Assembly: GCA_028819675.1 (NCBI GenBank)
Contig: JAPPKT010000649.1
Span: 544-23,802 of the forward strand
DNA: 23,259 nt
Direction: 5' to 3'
DNA from: Caldilineaceae bacterium
Lineage (GTDB): Bacteria > Chloroflexota > Anaerolineae > Caldilineales > Caldilineaceae
Numbering within the stretch: the stretch's first letter is position 1; each line of letters starts with the position of its first letter. The translations under genes and the position numbers were made by a program. Shown piece after piece: positions 16,033 to 22,757 of the stretch. The notes below the pieces were generated by a model that was not told the DNA's origin, ran no database searches, and saw nothing but the letters and a program-made list of their open reading frames with translations.

Positions 16033-17001
16033 GTGACAGCAAATCCCACCATCTTCGCAGGCACAATCGGACAAAGTGTATGGCGCAGCCGCGACGGAGG
16101 CGACTCCTGGGAGAGGGCCTCCCAAGGTCTGTTCATGGAGTCGGATATCCGGGCCATCGCCATAGATCCGGGTGATTCAGCCGTAATGTACACGGGCACG
16201 GAAGCAGGCGTCTACCGCACGCGTGACGCCGGCGACTCCTGGGCCATCGTCGATTCGCCGATGAACGACCTGGAGATCTGGGCGCTCGCCGTCGATCCCG
16301 CAAACTCGGACACGATCTTCGCGGGGACCTGCCCGTCAGCCCTCTTCCGGTCTCAGGACGGCGGTGCTTCGTGGCAGAAACTTGACGTTGAGCTGGCTGA
16401 AGAGTGCGAAGGCGTTCCGATCACGCCCCGTGTGACCATCATTCTTTTCGACCCCGAAGATTCGCAGACCGTCTACGCCGGCATCGAAATCGACGGCATG
16501 CGCATAAGTCGCGACGGCGGCGATACCTGGAAGGAAGGCAGCGAAGGGCTTTCCAGTCTCGACATTCACGGCCTCGCCGTCGTGCCCGGCTCTCCCAAGA
16601 CACTGGTCGCAGCGACCAACAACGACGTCTGCGTCACCACCGATATGCAGAATTGGACCCCTCTGGAAGTCAGGAATCACTATCCCTGGCCCTACTGTCG
16701 GGGCGTCATTCACCTCTCAAACGGCGACAGCCGCATTTGGGTTGGAGCCGGCAATGGGCCCCCCGGAGATGAAGGCGGCCTCTTCCACAGCGGCGACCTG
16801 GGCAAGACTTGGGAGCGGGCTGACCTGGGCGGCGTAGCCAACAGTACCATCTGGGCGGTTACTCATAACCCTGCTTCGCCGGACTGGATCGTCGCCTACA
16901 GTGTGGCCGGCCAACTCTACCGCAGCACAGATCGCGGCCATTCCTGGACGAAATTGGAGCGGGAGTTTGGAGAAGTTAGGGCAGTAGCTCTGGCAGTATA
17001 G
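16033..17001 (+). CDS. Asp-box (BNR-like) beta-propeller repeat protein
   Basis: The 322-residue protein consists almost entirely of Asp-box repeats of the SxDGGxSW type: SRDGGDSW (19-26), TRDAGDSW (63-70), SQDGGASW (107-114), SRDGGDTW (159-166), SGDLGKTW (253-260) and STDRGHSW (298-305), with a degenerate copy around TTDMQNW (202-208). Each repeat is followed by an AxxPxxxxxxxAGT-like strand, so a six- or seven-bladed propeller related to the sialidase/VPS10/photosystem-stability fold is expected. No sialidase catalytic residues are evident and there is no signal peptide. The GTG start is chosen because GGAGG sits seven bases upstream at 16021-16025. The frame runs upstream to 15568, but that part overlaps the methyltransferase gene in another frame. 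Confidence 0.9.
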   Translation: MTANPTIFAGTIGQSVWRSRDGGDSWERASQGLFMESDIRAIAIDPGDSAVMYTGTEAGVYRTRDAGDSWAIVDSPMNDLEIWALAVDPANSDTIFAGTCPSALFRSQDGGASWQKLDVELAEECEGVPITPRVTIILFDPEDSQTVYAGIEIDGMRISRDGGDTWKEGSEGLSSLDIHGLAVVPGSPKTLVAATNNDVCVTTDMQNWTPLEVRNHYPWPYCRGVIHLSNGDSRIWVGAGNGPPGDEGGLFHSGDLGKTWERADLGGVANSTIWAVTHNPASPDWIVAYSVAGQLYRSTDRGHSWTKLEREFGEVRAVALAV

Positions 17002-17019
17002 ATTCACTCATAGCCTGGC

Positions 17020-17059
17020 AGGTCCCTGCCGGCCAGGAGCGATGTGCTGGCAGGGACCT
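17020..17059. terminator. Strong hairpin between convergent genes, bidirectional terminator candidate
   Basis: AGGTCCCTGCC (17020-17030) and GGCAGGGACCT (17049-17059) are a perfect 11-bp inverted repeat, extendable by three pairs including one G-T, inside the 74-base gap between two converging stops. Position and stability favour termination from both sides. No T-run is present. The left arm can also fold on itself (GGCAGG-TC-CCTGCC). Confidence 0.6.
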
Positions 17060-17075
17060 CCTCTCGCGCTTAAGG

Positions 17076-17849
17076 TCACGTACCCTCAAGCTGCCTGAAT
17101 GCCTCAACACCGGGTCGAATCGCGTCAACCAGAAGCTTGTAGTCTGGCCCATAGCTCAAAAACGTAAAGCCCTGCGCAGCGAGGGCCTTCAACTCTTCCG
17201 GCGTGCCGGCCCCGGCGCCTACAGCCACCCCACAGGAACGGCCGACAGCCACAGCGCGCGCCATCACGGCGTCTATTTCAGGCAACGGCATCTCAAATGG
17301 GTTCAAGCCCATCGAGAGGCACAGATCAAAGGCGCCGATGAACAGGACATCGATGCCCGGTACGCTGGCAATCTCTTCCAGGTTCTCGACCGCCTCAGGA
17401 GTTTCTATAATCAACATGATCAGTATGTTCTCGTTCGCCCTCTCGAAGTACTCCTCATACTCGAATGTGTAATTGGATGCCCGCAGAGGCCCAAAACTGC
17501 GCCTGCCCTGTGGAGGATAACGGGAGGCGCGCACGATTGCCTCGGCCTCGGCCACGGTCCGGACCATCGGTACCGCGATCCCCATTCCCCCAATGTCTAG
17601 CGACCTCTGAATGAAAACCGGATCTGCCGACGGAATCCGCACCATCGGTATCGTGTCTGTCCCGTTTATGGCCATCAGGATACGCTCAACCTCGGCCATG
17701 TCGAGCCCGTTGTGTTCCATCTCGATCAATAACCACTCGGCGCCGGCGTGCGCCAGCAACTCGGCGACCGTCGCACTTCCCATGCCCAGGAAACATCCCA
17801 TCGTCTTCTGTCCGCTGAGCGCCTTTTCCCGTACAAAATTGGATCGCAT
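17076..17849 (-). CDS. HpcH/HpaI family class II aldolase
   Basis: The 257-residue protein matches the metal-dependent HpcH/HpaI aldolases, which include 2-keto-3-deoxy-L-rhamnonate aldolase and 4-hydroxy-2-oxoheptanedioate aldolase. Key residues are visible: H46 in EMEHNGLD, R71 in PMVRIPSADP, metal ligands E149 in IIETPEAV and D175 in IGAFDLCLSMG, and the ASRYPPQGRRSFGP loop (108-121). The expected reaction is reversible retro-aldol cleavage to pyruvate and an aldehyde, in the cytoplasm. The aldehyde partner is not determined by sequence. The ATG is well supported by GGAGGAG eight bases upstream. It lies 137 bases downstream of the ferritin-like gene on the same strand. That gap contains the near-copy of the dioxygenase promoter motif at 17919-17936. 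Confidence 0.92.
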   Translation of the reverse strand: MRSNFVREKALSGQKTMGCFLGMGSATVAELLAHAGAEWLLIEMEHNGLDMAEVERILMAINGTDTIPMVRIPSADPVFIQRSLDIGGMGIAVPMVRTVAEAEAIVRASRYPPQGRRSFGPLRASNYTFEYEEYFERANENILIMLIIETPEAVENLEEIASVPGIDVLFIGAFDLCLSMGLNPFEMPLPEIDAVMARAVAVGRSCGVAVGAGAGTPEELKALAAQGFTFLSYGPDYKLLVDAIRPGVEAFRQLEGT

Positions 17850-17918
17850 CCTGTTGGCTCCTCCAATGTTCTTCCTGATTGGACCGAATGAGCTGCTTTC
17901 CTACATTCAGTTCACCTC

Positions 17919-17936
17919 TTTGTGTATGATTTCCTG
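17919..17936. promoter_or_regulatory. Putative operator, copy of the motif at 9925-9942
   Basis: TTTGTGTATGATTTCCTG on the plus strand differs by one base from the motif overlapping the dioxygenase promoter at 9925-9942. Here it lies 70 bases upstream of the aldolase ATG but in inverted orientation relative to that gene, which is compatible with a protein-binding site rather than a promoter core. The inner TTGTGTAYGA has partial dyad symmetry reminiscent of GntR-family sites; this is inference. Confidence 0.35.
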
Positions 17937-17986
17937 AAATACAGGCAGCACCTTCTGAATCCTCACCACTGAAAGTATCCAGAATC

Positions 17987-19285
17987 CTACACATTAAGTT
18001 CTCGACTAGAATTGGACGGCCGGTTCTGTGCCGGCAACACGGGCATTGGAGAGGGAGCGTGAAGCCGCCGCGTTCGCGCTCGCAACTGCATCCCCTGTTC
18101 GGCCAGTGCAGACAGTTCATCGGCGTCACCCCCAAACCACCCCTTCAACAGTCGGCGCGCGATCTGCACATGCTCCACTTCGTCAGCCCAATCAAAGTCC
18201 TGAAATGTAGTCATCAGGGGGTGGCGCGCTCGGTCGCGGCAGAACTCGAATTCGGCCCGTTTGCCCGGAGGGTACTTCATCAGGGCCGCTTCGACGCCGA
18301 TTCCCAACATGGCGTAGAGTTCCAGAGGGGTCATTTCAAACAGGTACTCTATCTCGAAGTCCCGCAACGGCAGCGCAGCGCGGTCCCCGTAAACCTGCTC
18401 GGCGGCCGCCTCACCGAAAAGTGAGTGGCGCATTTCGTCCCACATATGTCGCGAAATGGCCGCGTAGAACGACCACGGCTGCCCCTCGACCTCCAGCAGG
18501 ACGATGGCCAGCGCCTCCGCAATCGTGACTTCACCCAGCCGAGTGGCAATCATCTGTGCCAGCCGATCCGGCACATGGTCTTCATCAACGTGGATGAAGT
18601 CCCATACACTGGAAAACGTTTCGTCCCGTGCAGGTCGCCTGGCAACTTTATAGCGACCCCCGCTGCGCACCGCCTGAACGCTGCCGGCCCCCGTCTCGGC
18701 TTCGCCGTCAATTCCCCCGGCGTCCTCAAGCGTCCTTGCAAGGACGCCAGCCCACCCCGCGGTCAGCTCCTCCTCTTCGGCCGAACGCACCACGTCACCA
18801 TAGGCGGCCTCCAGCAGAGCAAGGGCCTGTTCCTCCTCCGCAATTATCGTACGCATCAACCGCACCGATTCATAGTCTGCCAGACCGTTCGTCTGACGAA
18901 CATAGCTCCGGTAAGCATCCAGCAGTGCCGGTTTGAACACCTTCACCAGGGCGGCTAGAAGCTCCACGCTTCCGTCAGACTGCATCGCTTCATCCATAAC
19001 GACCTCAAGCCTCGTGTCAGGTACGCCTTGGCCCTTGGAACTCGAAACGCGTAGCTCCATGAGCCGGTTTTTCAGGAGGTCCGAATGAAGCCCGTCCTCG
19101 TATTGCAAACGCGACAACAGCCCTTTGAGATCTCTCTGCGGCGTTGTGACAATATGCGCTGCCTGCAGGAACATAAGCCGCTCTTCGACATAGGCCATGC
19201 GGTGAATCCTTCGAGCGCATTCTTCTACGCTGAGGCCGGGCTCTTTGGCACGCTGAAGACCAGCGAACTGGTATGACGAGTTCAT
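17987..19285 (-). CDS. Ferritin-like (diiron-type) domain protein, function unknown
   Basis: From the ATG at 19285 the protein has 432 residues and is mostly helical. The pattern of carboxylates and histidines resembles ferritin-like four-helix bundles in two halves: VEERLMFLQAAH (33-44), YEDGLHSD (62-69) and EEEQALALLE (150-159) in the first, and DEMRHSLFGEAA (283-294) and DEVEHVQIARR (368-378) in the second, the last two with ExxH metal motifs. A charged low-homology linker lies between them. It may bind a di-metal centre, but the reaction is unknown. The start at 19285 was chosen for GAGAGG seven bases upstream; ATG 19312 is also possible (AGGACCAGGA before it). The promoter at 19407-19435 would drive it. 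Confidence 0.75.
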   Translation of the reverse strand: MNSSYQFAGLQRAKEPGLSVEECARRIHRMAYVEERLMFLQAAHIVTTPQRDLKGLLSRLQYEDGLHSDLLKNRLMELRVSSSKGQGVPDTRLEVVMDEAMQSDGSVELLAALVKVFKPALLDAYRSYVRQTNGLADYESVRLMRTIIAEEEQALALLEAAYGDVVRSAEEEELTAGWAGVLARTLEDAGGIDGEAETGAGSVQAVRSGGRYKVARRPARDETFSSVWDFIHVDEDHVPDRLAQMIATRLGEVTIAEALAIVLLEVEGQPWSFYAAISRHMWDEMRHSLFGEAAAEQVYGDRAALPLRDFEIEYLFEMTPLELYAMLGIGVEAALMKYPPGKRAEFEFCRDRARHPLMTTFQDFDWADEVEHVQIARRLLKGWFGGDADELSALAEQGMQLRARTRRLHAPSPMPVLPAQNRPSNSSRELNV

Positions 19286-19406
19286 CGGTTTGCCTCTCGA
19301 GTTCTGGCTCATTCCTGGTCCTGAAGGGGTGAGCTTTGGAAAAATTGAGTGACACCCGCACATCGGAATCTACAATGCCGGAAAGCTTGCAGCCGTTCCG
19401 AGCGTA

Positions 19407-19435
19407 AGTATAGGAGATACTCAGGGAACCTTCAA
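19407..19435 (-). promoter_or_regulatory. Promoter of ferritin-like gene
   Basis: On the minus strand TTGAAG (19430-19435) and TATACT (19407-19412) are separated by 17 bases. The -35 lies at the edge of a palindrome shared with the divergent promoter, and the leader would be about 115 bases to the ATG at 19285. Confidence 0.55.
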
Positions 19436-19465
19436 CCGCCGAACGCTCCGTTCGTTTCCGTTGAA
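19431..19465. promoter_or_regulatory. Nested palindrome between divergent promoters, candidate operator
   Basis: TTCAAC (19431-19436) and GTTGAA (19460-19465) flank a second perfect dyad, CGAACG-CTC-CGTTCG (19440-19454). The outer arms overlap the two -35 elements of the divergent promoters, so a protein bound here could control both genes. No regulator gene is nearby. Confidence 0.5.
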
Positions 19466-19489
19466 AGTATGTTTCATTGATGTTAGAGT
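19461..19489 (+). promoter_or_regulatory. Promoter of PfkB kinase-dioxygenase operon
   Basis: TTGAAA (19461-19466) is followed after 17 bases by TAGAGT (19484-19489), preceded by TGT so that it also reads as an extended -10. A further hairpin, GGAAGG/CCTTCC at 19515-19534, lies in the resulting leader of about 90 bases before the GTG at 19583. Confidence 0.5.
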
Positions 19490-19582
19490 CCCAATTGTCC
19501 GGTCAACTCTTGCCGGAAGGATTGGAACCCTTCCACATTTCAGGTAGCCTATTCGGAAGTAGCAAGACGCTGAGGATAGCAA

Positions 19583-20503
19583 GTGCCAAAAATAGCAGTG
19601 ATAGGCAGCTATGTCGTGAGCCTGACGGTGCGCGTCCCGAGAAAGCCGGTGATGGGCGAGGCGCTGATAGGTGATCTGTTCGACATGGGCCCCGGCGGCA
19701 AGGGCACAAATCAGGCAATCGCCGCTGCGCGGCTGGGGGCGCAAGTGGACCTTCTCGCCTGCCTCGGTGACGACTCGTTTGCCGACTCCGCAGACCAACT
19801 CTATGCCCGCGAGAGCGTTGCAACAGATCACGTTCATAGAATCTCGGGCACGAATACCGGCGTCGGCATGGTCACACTACTGCCCTCAGGAGAAAACTCA
19901 ATCGTTGGCCATCTGGGGGCGAACCTGCTGTTGGATCCCCATCACGTGGAAGAGTTCGAGCCCGTCATAGCCCGCAGCGATACCCTCATGGCCCAACTCG
20001 AAGTTCCTTTGGAGTCTGTGACTCGGGCGCTGGAATTGGGACGAAAACATAGCGTTTTGACCATCCTCAATCCCGCCCCCGGCCAGACTTTGCAGCCGGA
20101 TGCCCTTGCCCATGTGGACGTGCTGACGCCCAATGAAAGCGAGACCCGGATCCTCCTCGGCCTGCCACCCGACTGTCCCACGCCAACGGAAGACCTTGCC
20201 GGGCGCCTTCTCGATCTCGGCGTCGAAACCATAATCGTGACCCGCGGTGAAGAAGGGTCGCTCATGGTAACCGCACGCGGTATCGAGACCGTCCCGCCGA
20301 CTCCCGTGCAGGCCCTCGACGTCACCGGCGCCGGTGACAGCTTCAACGCCGCGCTCGCCGTCGGTCTCGCAGAGGGCAAGGATCTGCGGGCAGCCGTAAT
20401 GCAGGCCAATCGCGCCGGCGCCTTCACCACCACACATCTGGGCGTGATCGACGGTTTGCCCACAAGGGCCGAATTAAGAGACTTTGGAGGCACATCGGAG
20501 TAG
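19583..20503 (+). CDS. PfkB-family carbohydrate kinase (ribokinase-like)
   Basis: The 306-residue protein has the ribokinase fold signatures GGKGTNQA (38-45), NPAP (163-166), PNESE (183-187) and DVTGAGDSFN (246-255) with catalytic base D252 and the anion-hole GAGD. It should transfer the gamma-phosphate of ATP to a sugar or nucleoside-like substrate. The N-terminal strand reads IGSYVVSLTVRVP, whereas ribokinases have SINxD with Asn and Asp contacting ribose, so ribose is an unlikely substrate. The GTG start is supported by GAGGA six bases upstream. The second PhyH gene follows after 76 bases on the same strand, suggesting one operon under the divergent promoter. Confidence 0.9.
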   Translation: MPKIAVIGSYVVSLTVRVPRKPVMGEALIGDLFDMGPGGKGTNQAIAAARLGAQVDLLACLGDDSFADSADQLYARESVATDHVHRISGTNTGVGMVTLLPSGENSIVGHLGANLLLDPHHVEEFEPVIARSDTLMAQLEVPLESVTRALELGRKHSVLTILNPAPGQTLQPDALAHVDVLTPNESETRILLGLPPDCPTPTEDLAGRLLDLGVETIIVTRGEEGSLMVTARGIETVPPTPVQALDVTGAGDSFNAALAVGLAEGKDLRAAVMQANRAGAFTTTHLGVIDGLPTRAELRDFGGTSE

Positions 20504-20579
20504 AGAAAAATCAGGGTAGGAGCGGCTCGGAAGACATTGCGATGAATCTGGAAGTAGACTCCAATCAGGAGGAGGCACT

Positions 20580-21326
20580 ATGACTTCAATCGACATTGAA
20601 GAATGCATCCGCCAGGTCCGGCAGGACGGCTACTGCATCCTGCATGACCACTTCCCTGTCGACGCCATCAGGGCCTGTCACGCGGCCTGGCGTCCTATTG
20701 CCGACGCCCACCTGGCCGAACACGCTGACAACCCAAATCGGGGGCCGAACCGCCACTACATTCCATTACCGTTTCGGCCTCCTCTCTACAATTCGGCCTT
20801 CTTCAATGATGACTCCATACTCACCATCGCAAAAGGCATCCTCGGTGAGCAGGTGATAATCGACGGCTTTGCCTCCGACACACCTTTCAAGGGTTCCGTC
20901 CACCAGGAAGTCCACGCCGACCTGCCGGAGCTGTTCCCGGAACGGCCGGACCTCATCCTGCCTCCGCACATTCTGGTCGTGAACTGGCCCTTCGTCGATG
21001 TGACAACCGAAAACGGCCCCTTTCAGATCGCCGACGGGACGCACCTGCTGCCGAAGTCCGATGCGCTATCCCGAATAGACGCCGGCGAATTCCCGCTGAA
21101 ATCGCTGCTGATGAAAGTAGGAGACGTGATGGTCCGCGATCCAAGATGCCTGCACCGCGGCTCCCCCAACCTGACCGACACACCGCGTGTTCAAGCAGGG
21201 TTCACTCTCCTGCGCCCTTGGTATCACCGCCACCGGCGTGACCGAAACCCCATTTCTCGTTCCTACCTGGAATCGCTGTCCGACCGTGAGAAAAACCTGT
21301 TGCATAGGATTCCGGTCGACGAATAG
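20580..21326 (+). CDS. Phytanoyl-CoA dioxygenase (PhyH) family protein 2
   Basis: The 248-residue protein has the PhyH facial triad H112-x-D114 in EVHADLP and H192 in CLHRGSPN, with R203 in TPRVQAGF as the probable 2-oxoglutarate contact. Flanking features ENGPFQIADGTHLLP (144-158) and MKVGDVMVRDPRCLHRG (178-194) are typical. It is likely a Fe(II)/2-oxoglutarate-dependent hydroxylase of an unknown small molecule. It is only distantly similar to the other PhyH protein in the window, so this is not a recent duplication. The Shine-Dalgarno GGAGGAGG just before the ATG is very strong. Location directly after the PfkB kinase suggests that the substrate may be a sugar, polyol or related molecule, which is inference. 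Confidence 0.92.
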   Translation: MTSIDIEECIRQVRQDGYCILHDHFPVDAIRACHAAWRPIADAHLAEHADNPNRGPNRHYIPLPFRPPLYNSAFFNDDSILTIAKGILGEQVIIDGFASDTPFKGSVHQEVHADLPELFPERPDLILPPHILVVNWPFVDVTTENGPFQIADGTHLLPKSDALSRIDAGEFPLKSLLMKVGDVMVRDPRCLHRGSPNLTDTPRVQAGFTLLRPWYHRHRRDRNPISRSYLESLSDREKNLLHRIPVDE

Positions 21327-21357
21327 TAGTAGCTCCTGCCCTCCGCCAGCCTTAGCA

Positions 21358-21372
21358 GAGGAGAAACTCCTC
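21358..21372 (+). terminator. Short hairpin after second dioxygenase gene
   Basis: GAGGAG-AAA-CTCCTC is a perfect 6-bp stem with a 3-base loop 31 bases after the dioxygenase stop. No T-run follows, so it is only a weak terminator candidate. Confidence 0.3.
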
Positions 21373-21434
21373 CATGCTCCTGACCACTGACAGGAAACTC
21401 GGGTCAGGCCCCAGCCTGGCTCTGAGCAGCCTAA

Positions 21435-21873
21435 CTCGCGCGCTCGCCTCACGCGGCGATTGATTCGGCGAAGGTTCGACAACTGATCGGCGAAGTGGGT
21501 GAAGCGAAGCAGGTAGAAATGTACTGGCCTGGAGGAAAAGTCCGCCCGCAGGCTCCCGGCGTCGGATTCAATGCATCGACCCAATCCGATGCGAGACTGG
21601 ACTTCCCGCTCTCGCCTCAATTTACAGGAATCCGATGCACGCACACCTGTCGCCGTCCGCTGCTTCTACTGCATCGCACACCAGGCACTGGAATTCGAGG
21701 ACATAGAGATGCAGGCAGGTGCCGGGGGCTACGAGACCATCGTCTCCGGCAACTCCAAAGAAGCACCATGGGACCTGATGATCTTCTTCGAGTTCAAATC
21801 CCACGACGGGACGTCGATACGCTGGCCCCACTGCCGGACCGGGACACCGTACCAGGTCCTTCCAACGCAATAA
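21435..21873 (+). pseudogene. Possible decayed gene in two frames
   Basis: Between the dioxygenase and rhaM are two adjacent stretches with coding-like codon use in different frames. The first (from about 21435) reads AIDSAKVRQLIGEVGEAKQ and continues as VEMYWPGGKVRPQAPGVGF. The second ends at 21873 and includes FEDIEMQAGAGGYETIV and SKEAPWDLMIFFEFKSHDGT with strongly G/C-biased third positions. Neither has a good start or ribosome site. A frameshifted remnant would explain this, but I do not recognise a family and chance open frames remain possible. The rest of 21327-21968 shows nothing else, apart from an AACGGGAT direct repeat near 21891-21906. Confidence 0.25.
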
Positions 21874-21968
21874 CACACATCACAAAGCCACAACGGGATA
21901 ACGGGATGCAGAAGCCAACCGTGGCGGGCAATCAATCTCCCACCTGCAACTGTCTTGAAGCTGAAGGC

Positions 21969-22283
21969 TCAATCGATATGAAAGACCTCCCTCAAGTCTG
22001 TCGAAACCGGGCTGCTGTCGGGATTCGAGGGCATAATATCTCCCATATACTGCCACCATTTCTGACAGACTTCCTCTTCAGCGATGCTGGCCCACTTCTC
22101 TTCGCTCTCTATCTCCGCGTATGCGAACAACTGATTGGTCTCGGAATGCAAAAAGATAGAATAATTACTGACACCGTGCGCTTTGAGCACCGCCTCCAAT
22201 TCAGGCCAAATCGGCGTATGGCGATCTTCGTATTCCTTGTGCTGTTCGGGATTCACTGACATGACAAACGCTTTACGAATCAT
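21969..22283 (-). CDS. rhaM: L-rhamnose mutarotase
   Basis: The 104-residue protein starts [20 protein letters not shown], matching the start and exact length of the known RhaM family. Conserved residues are Y18, the catalytic His22 in [14 protein letters not shown], and W76-W77 in [13 protein letters not shown], ending [15 protein letters not shown]. The enzyme interconverts the alpha and beta anomers of L-rhamnose so that beta-only transporters or downstream enzymes can use it. The frame continues 52 codons upstream, to 22439, but the family start and a GAGAGG about ten bases upstream favour 22283. No rhamnose isomerase, kinase or dehydratase is adjacent. It stands alone on its strand between a possible gene remnant and a lipoprotein gene. 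Confidence 0.95.
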   Translation of the reverse strand: MIRKAFVMSVNPEQHKEYEDRHTPIWPELEAVLKAHGVSNYSIFLHSETNQLFAYAEIESEEKWASIAEEEVCQKWWQYMGDIMPSNPDSSPVSTDLREVFHID

Positions 22284-22757
22284 ATTGGCTCTGCCTCTCT
22301 TGTCTGGAACTGGTCGGCCTCTCTCCACTTGCTGAATATGTTGCGAGTACTCTTCTTCCTGCTTTCTAATCTGCGAACTGTTTTGGTCGAGATTTGAAAA
22401 ATCCAGTCTCAGCCCGGACTGAACATAAGCTTGGCACACTTGGAAGATTCGGCCAAGTCAAGACAGAGAATCTGACAGCTTACCGAAGGACTTCAGACCC
22501 GTGACAGCGAAGGCGAATTGGGATCGAAGCACCCAAAACGCGACGGTCTCAGGGCACAAGGAAGCCGAAACGCCGAGCACATTCTTCCTTGCCCTCATAT
22601 CGGATTCCCACTGCGGCAAAAGAGTTTCGTTTTTCGTGAATCGCCTTCGACACTCTATGTGCTATAGTTGGAGAATGTTCGCAAGCCGCCTCTTCAACCG
22701 AACGTGTCCCCCCCCTCAAATCTTGAAGTCCTTTCGTCCCTGGAAGGAGGAGCCAAG
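22284..22757. other. Intergenic region between rhaM and a divergent lipoprotein gene
   Basis: About 470 bases with no supportable gene. The left part is the upstream region of rhaM; a weak minus-strand stem, CAGTC/GACTG at 22404-22421 followed by TTTTT, may be an upstream terminator or attenuator. The right part carries the extended -10 promoter of the lipoprotein gene listed separately. Confidence 0.4.
22660..22668 (+). promoter_or_regulatory. Extended -10 promoter of the right-edge lipoprotein gene
   Basis: TGCTATAGT is a good extended -10 element (TGn plus TATAGT at 22663-22668). No good -35 lies 17 bases upstream, as is usual for this promoter class. The leader to the ATG at 22758 would be about 80 bases. 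Confidence 0.45.

Noticed and set aside
18425..18958. 177-codon plus-strand open frame
   Set aside because: Antisense to the ferritin-like protein; the minus-strand product has conserved ExxH motifs, this one has none.
21530..21575. GGAGGAAAAGTCCGC, resembling the conserved GAGGAAAGTCC of RNase P RNA
   Set aside because: The rest of the RNase P core and its distal partner sequences are not recognisable, so the match is probably chance.
21495..22259. 254-codon plus-strand open frame
   Set aside because: Its second half is antisense to the clear rhaM gene; only the first part may belong to a decayed gene.
22284..22439. Upstream extension of RhaM by 52 codons
   Set aside because: Known RhaM proteins start MIRKAF and have 104 residues, exactly matching the shorter form.
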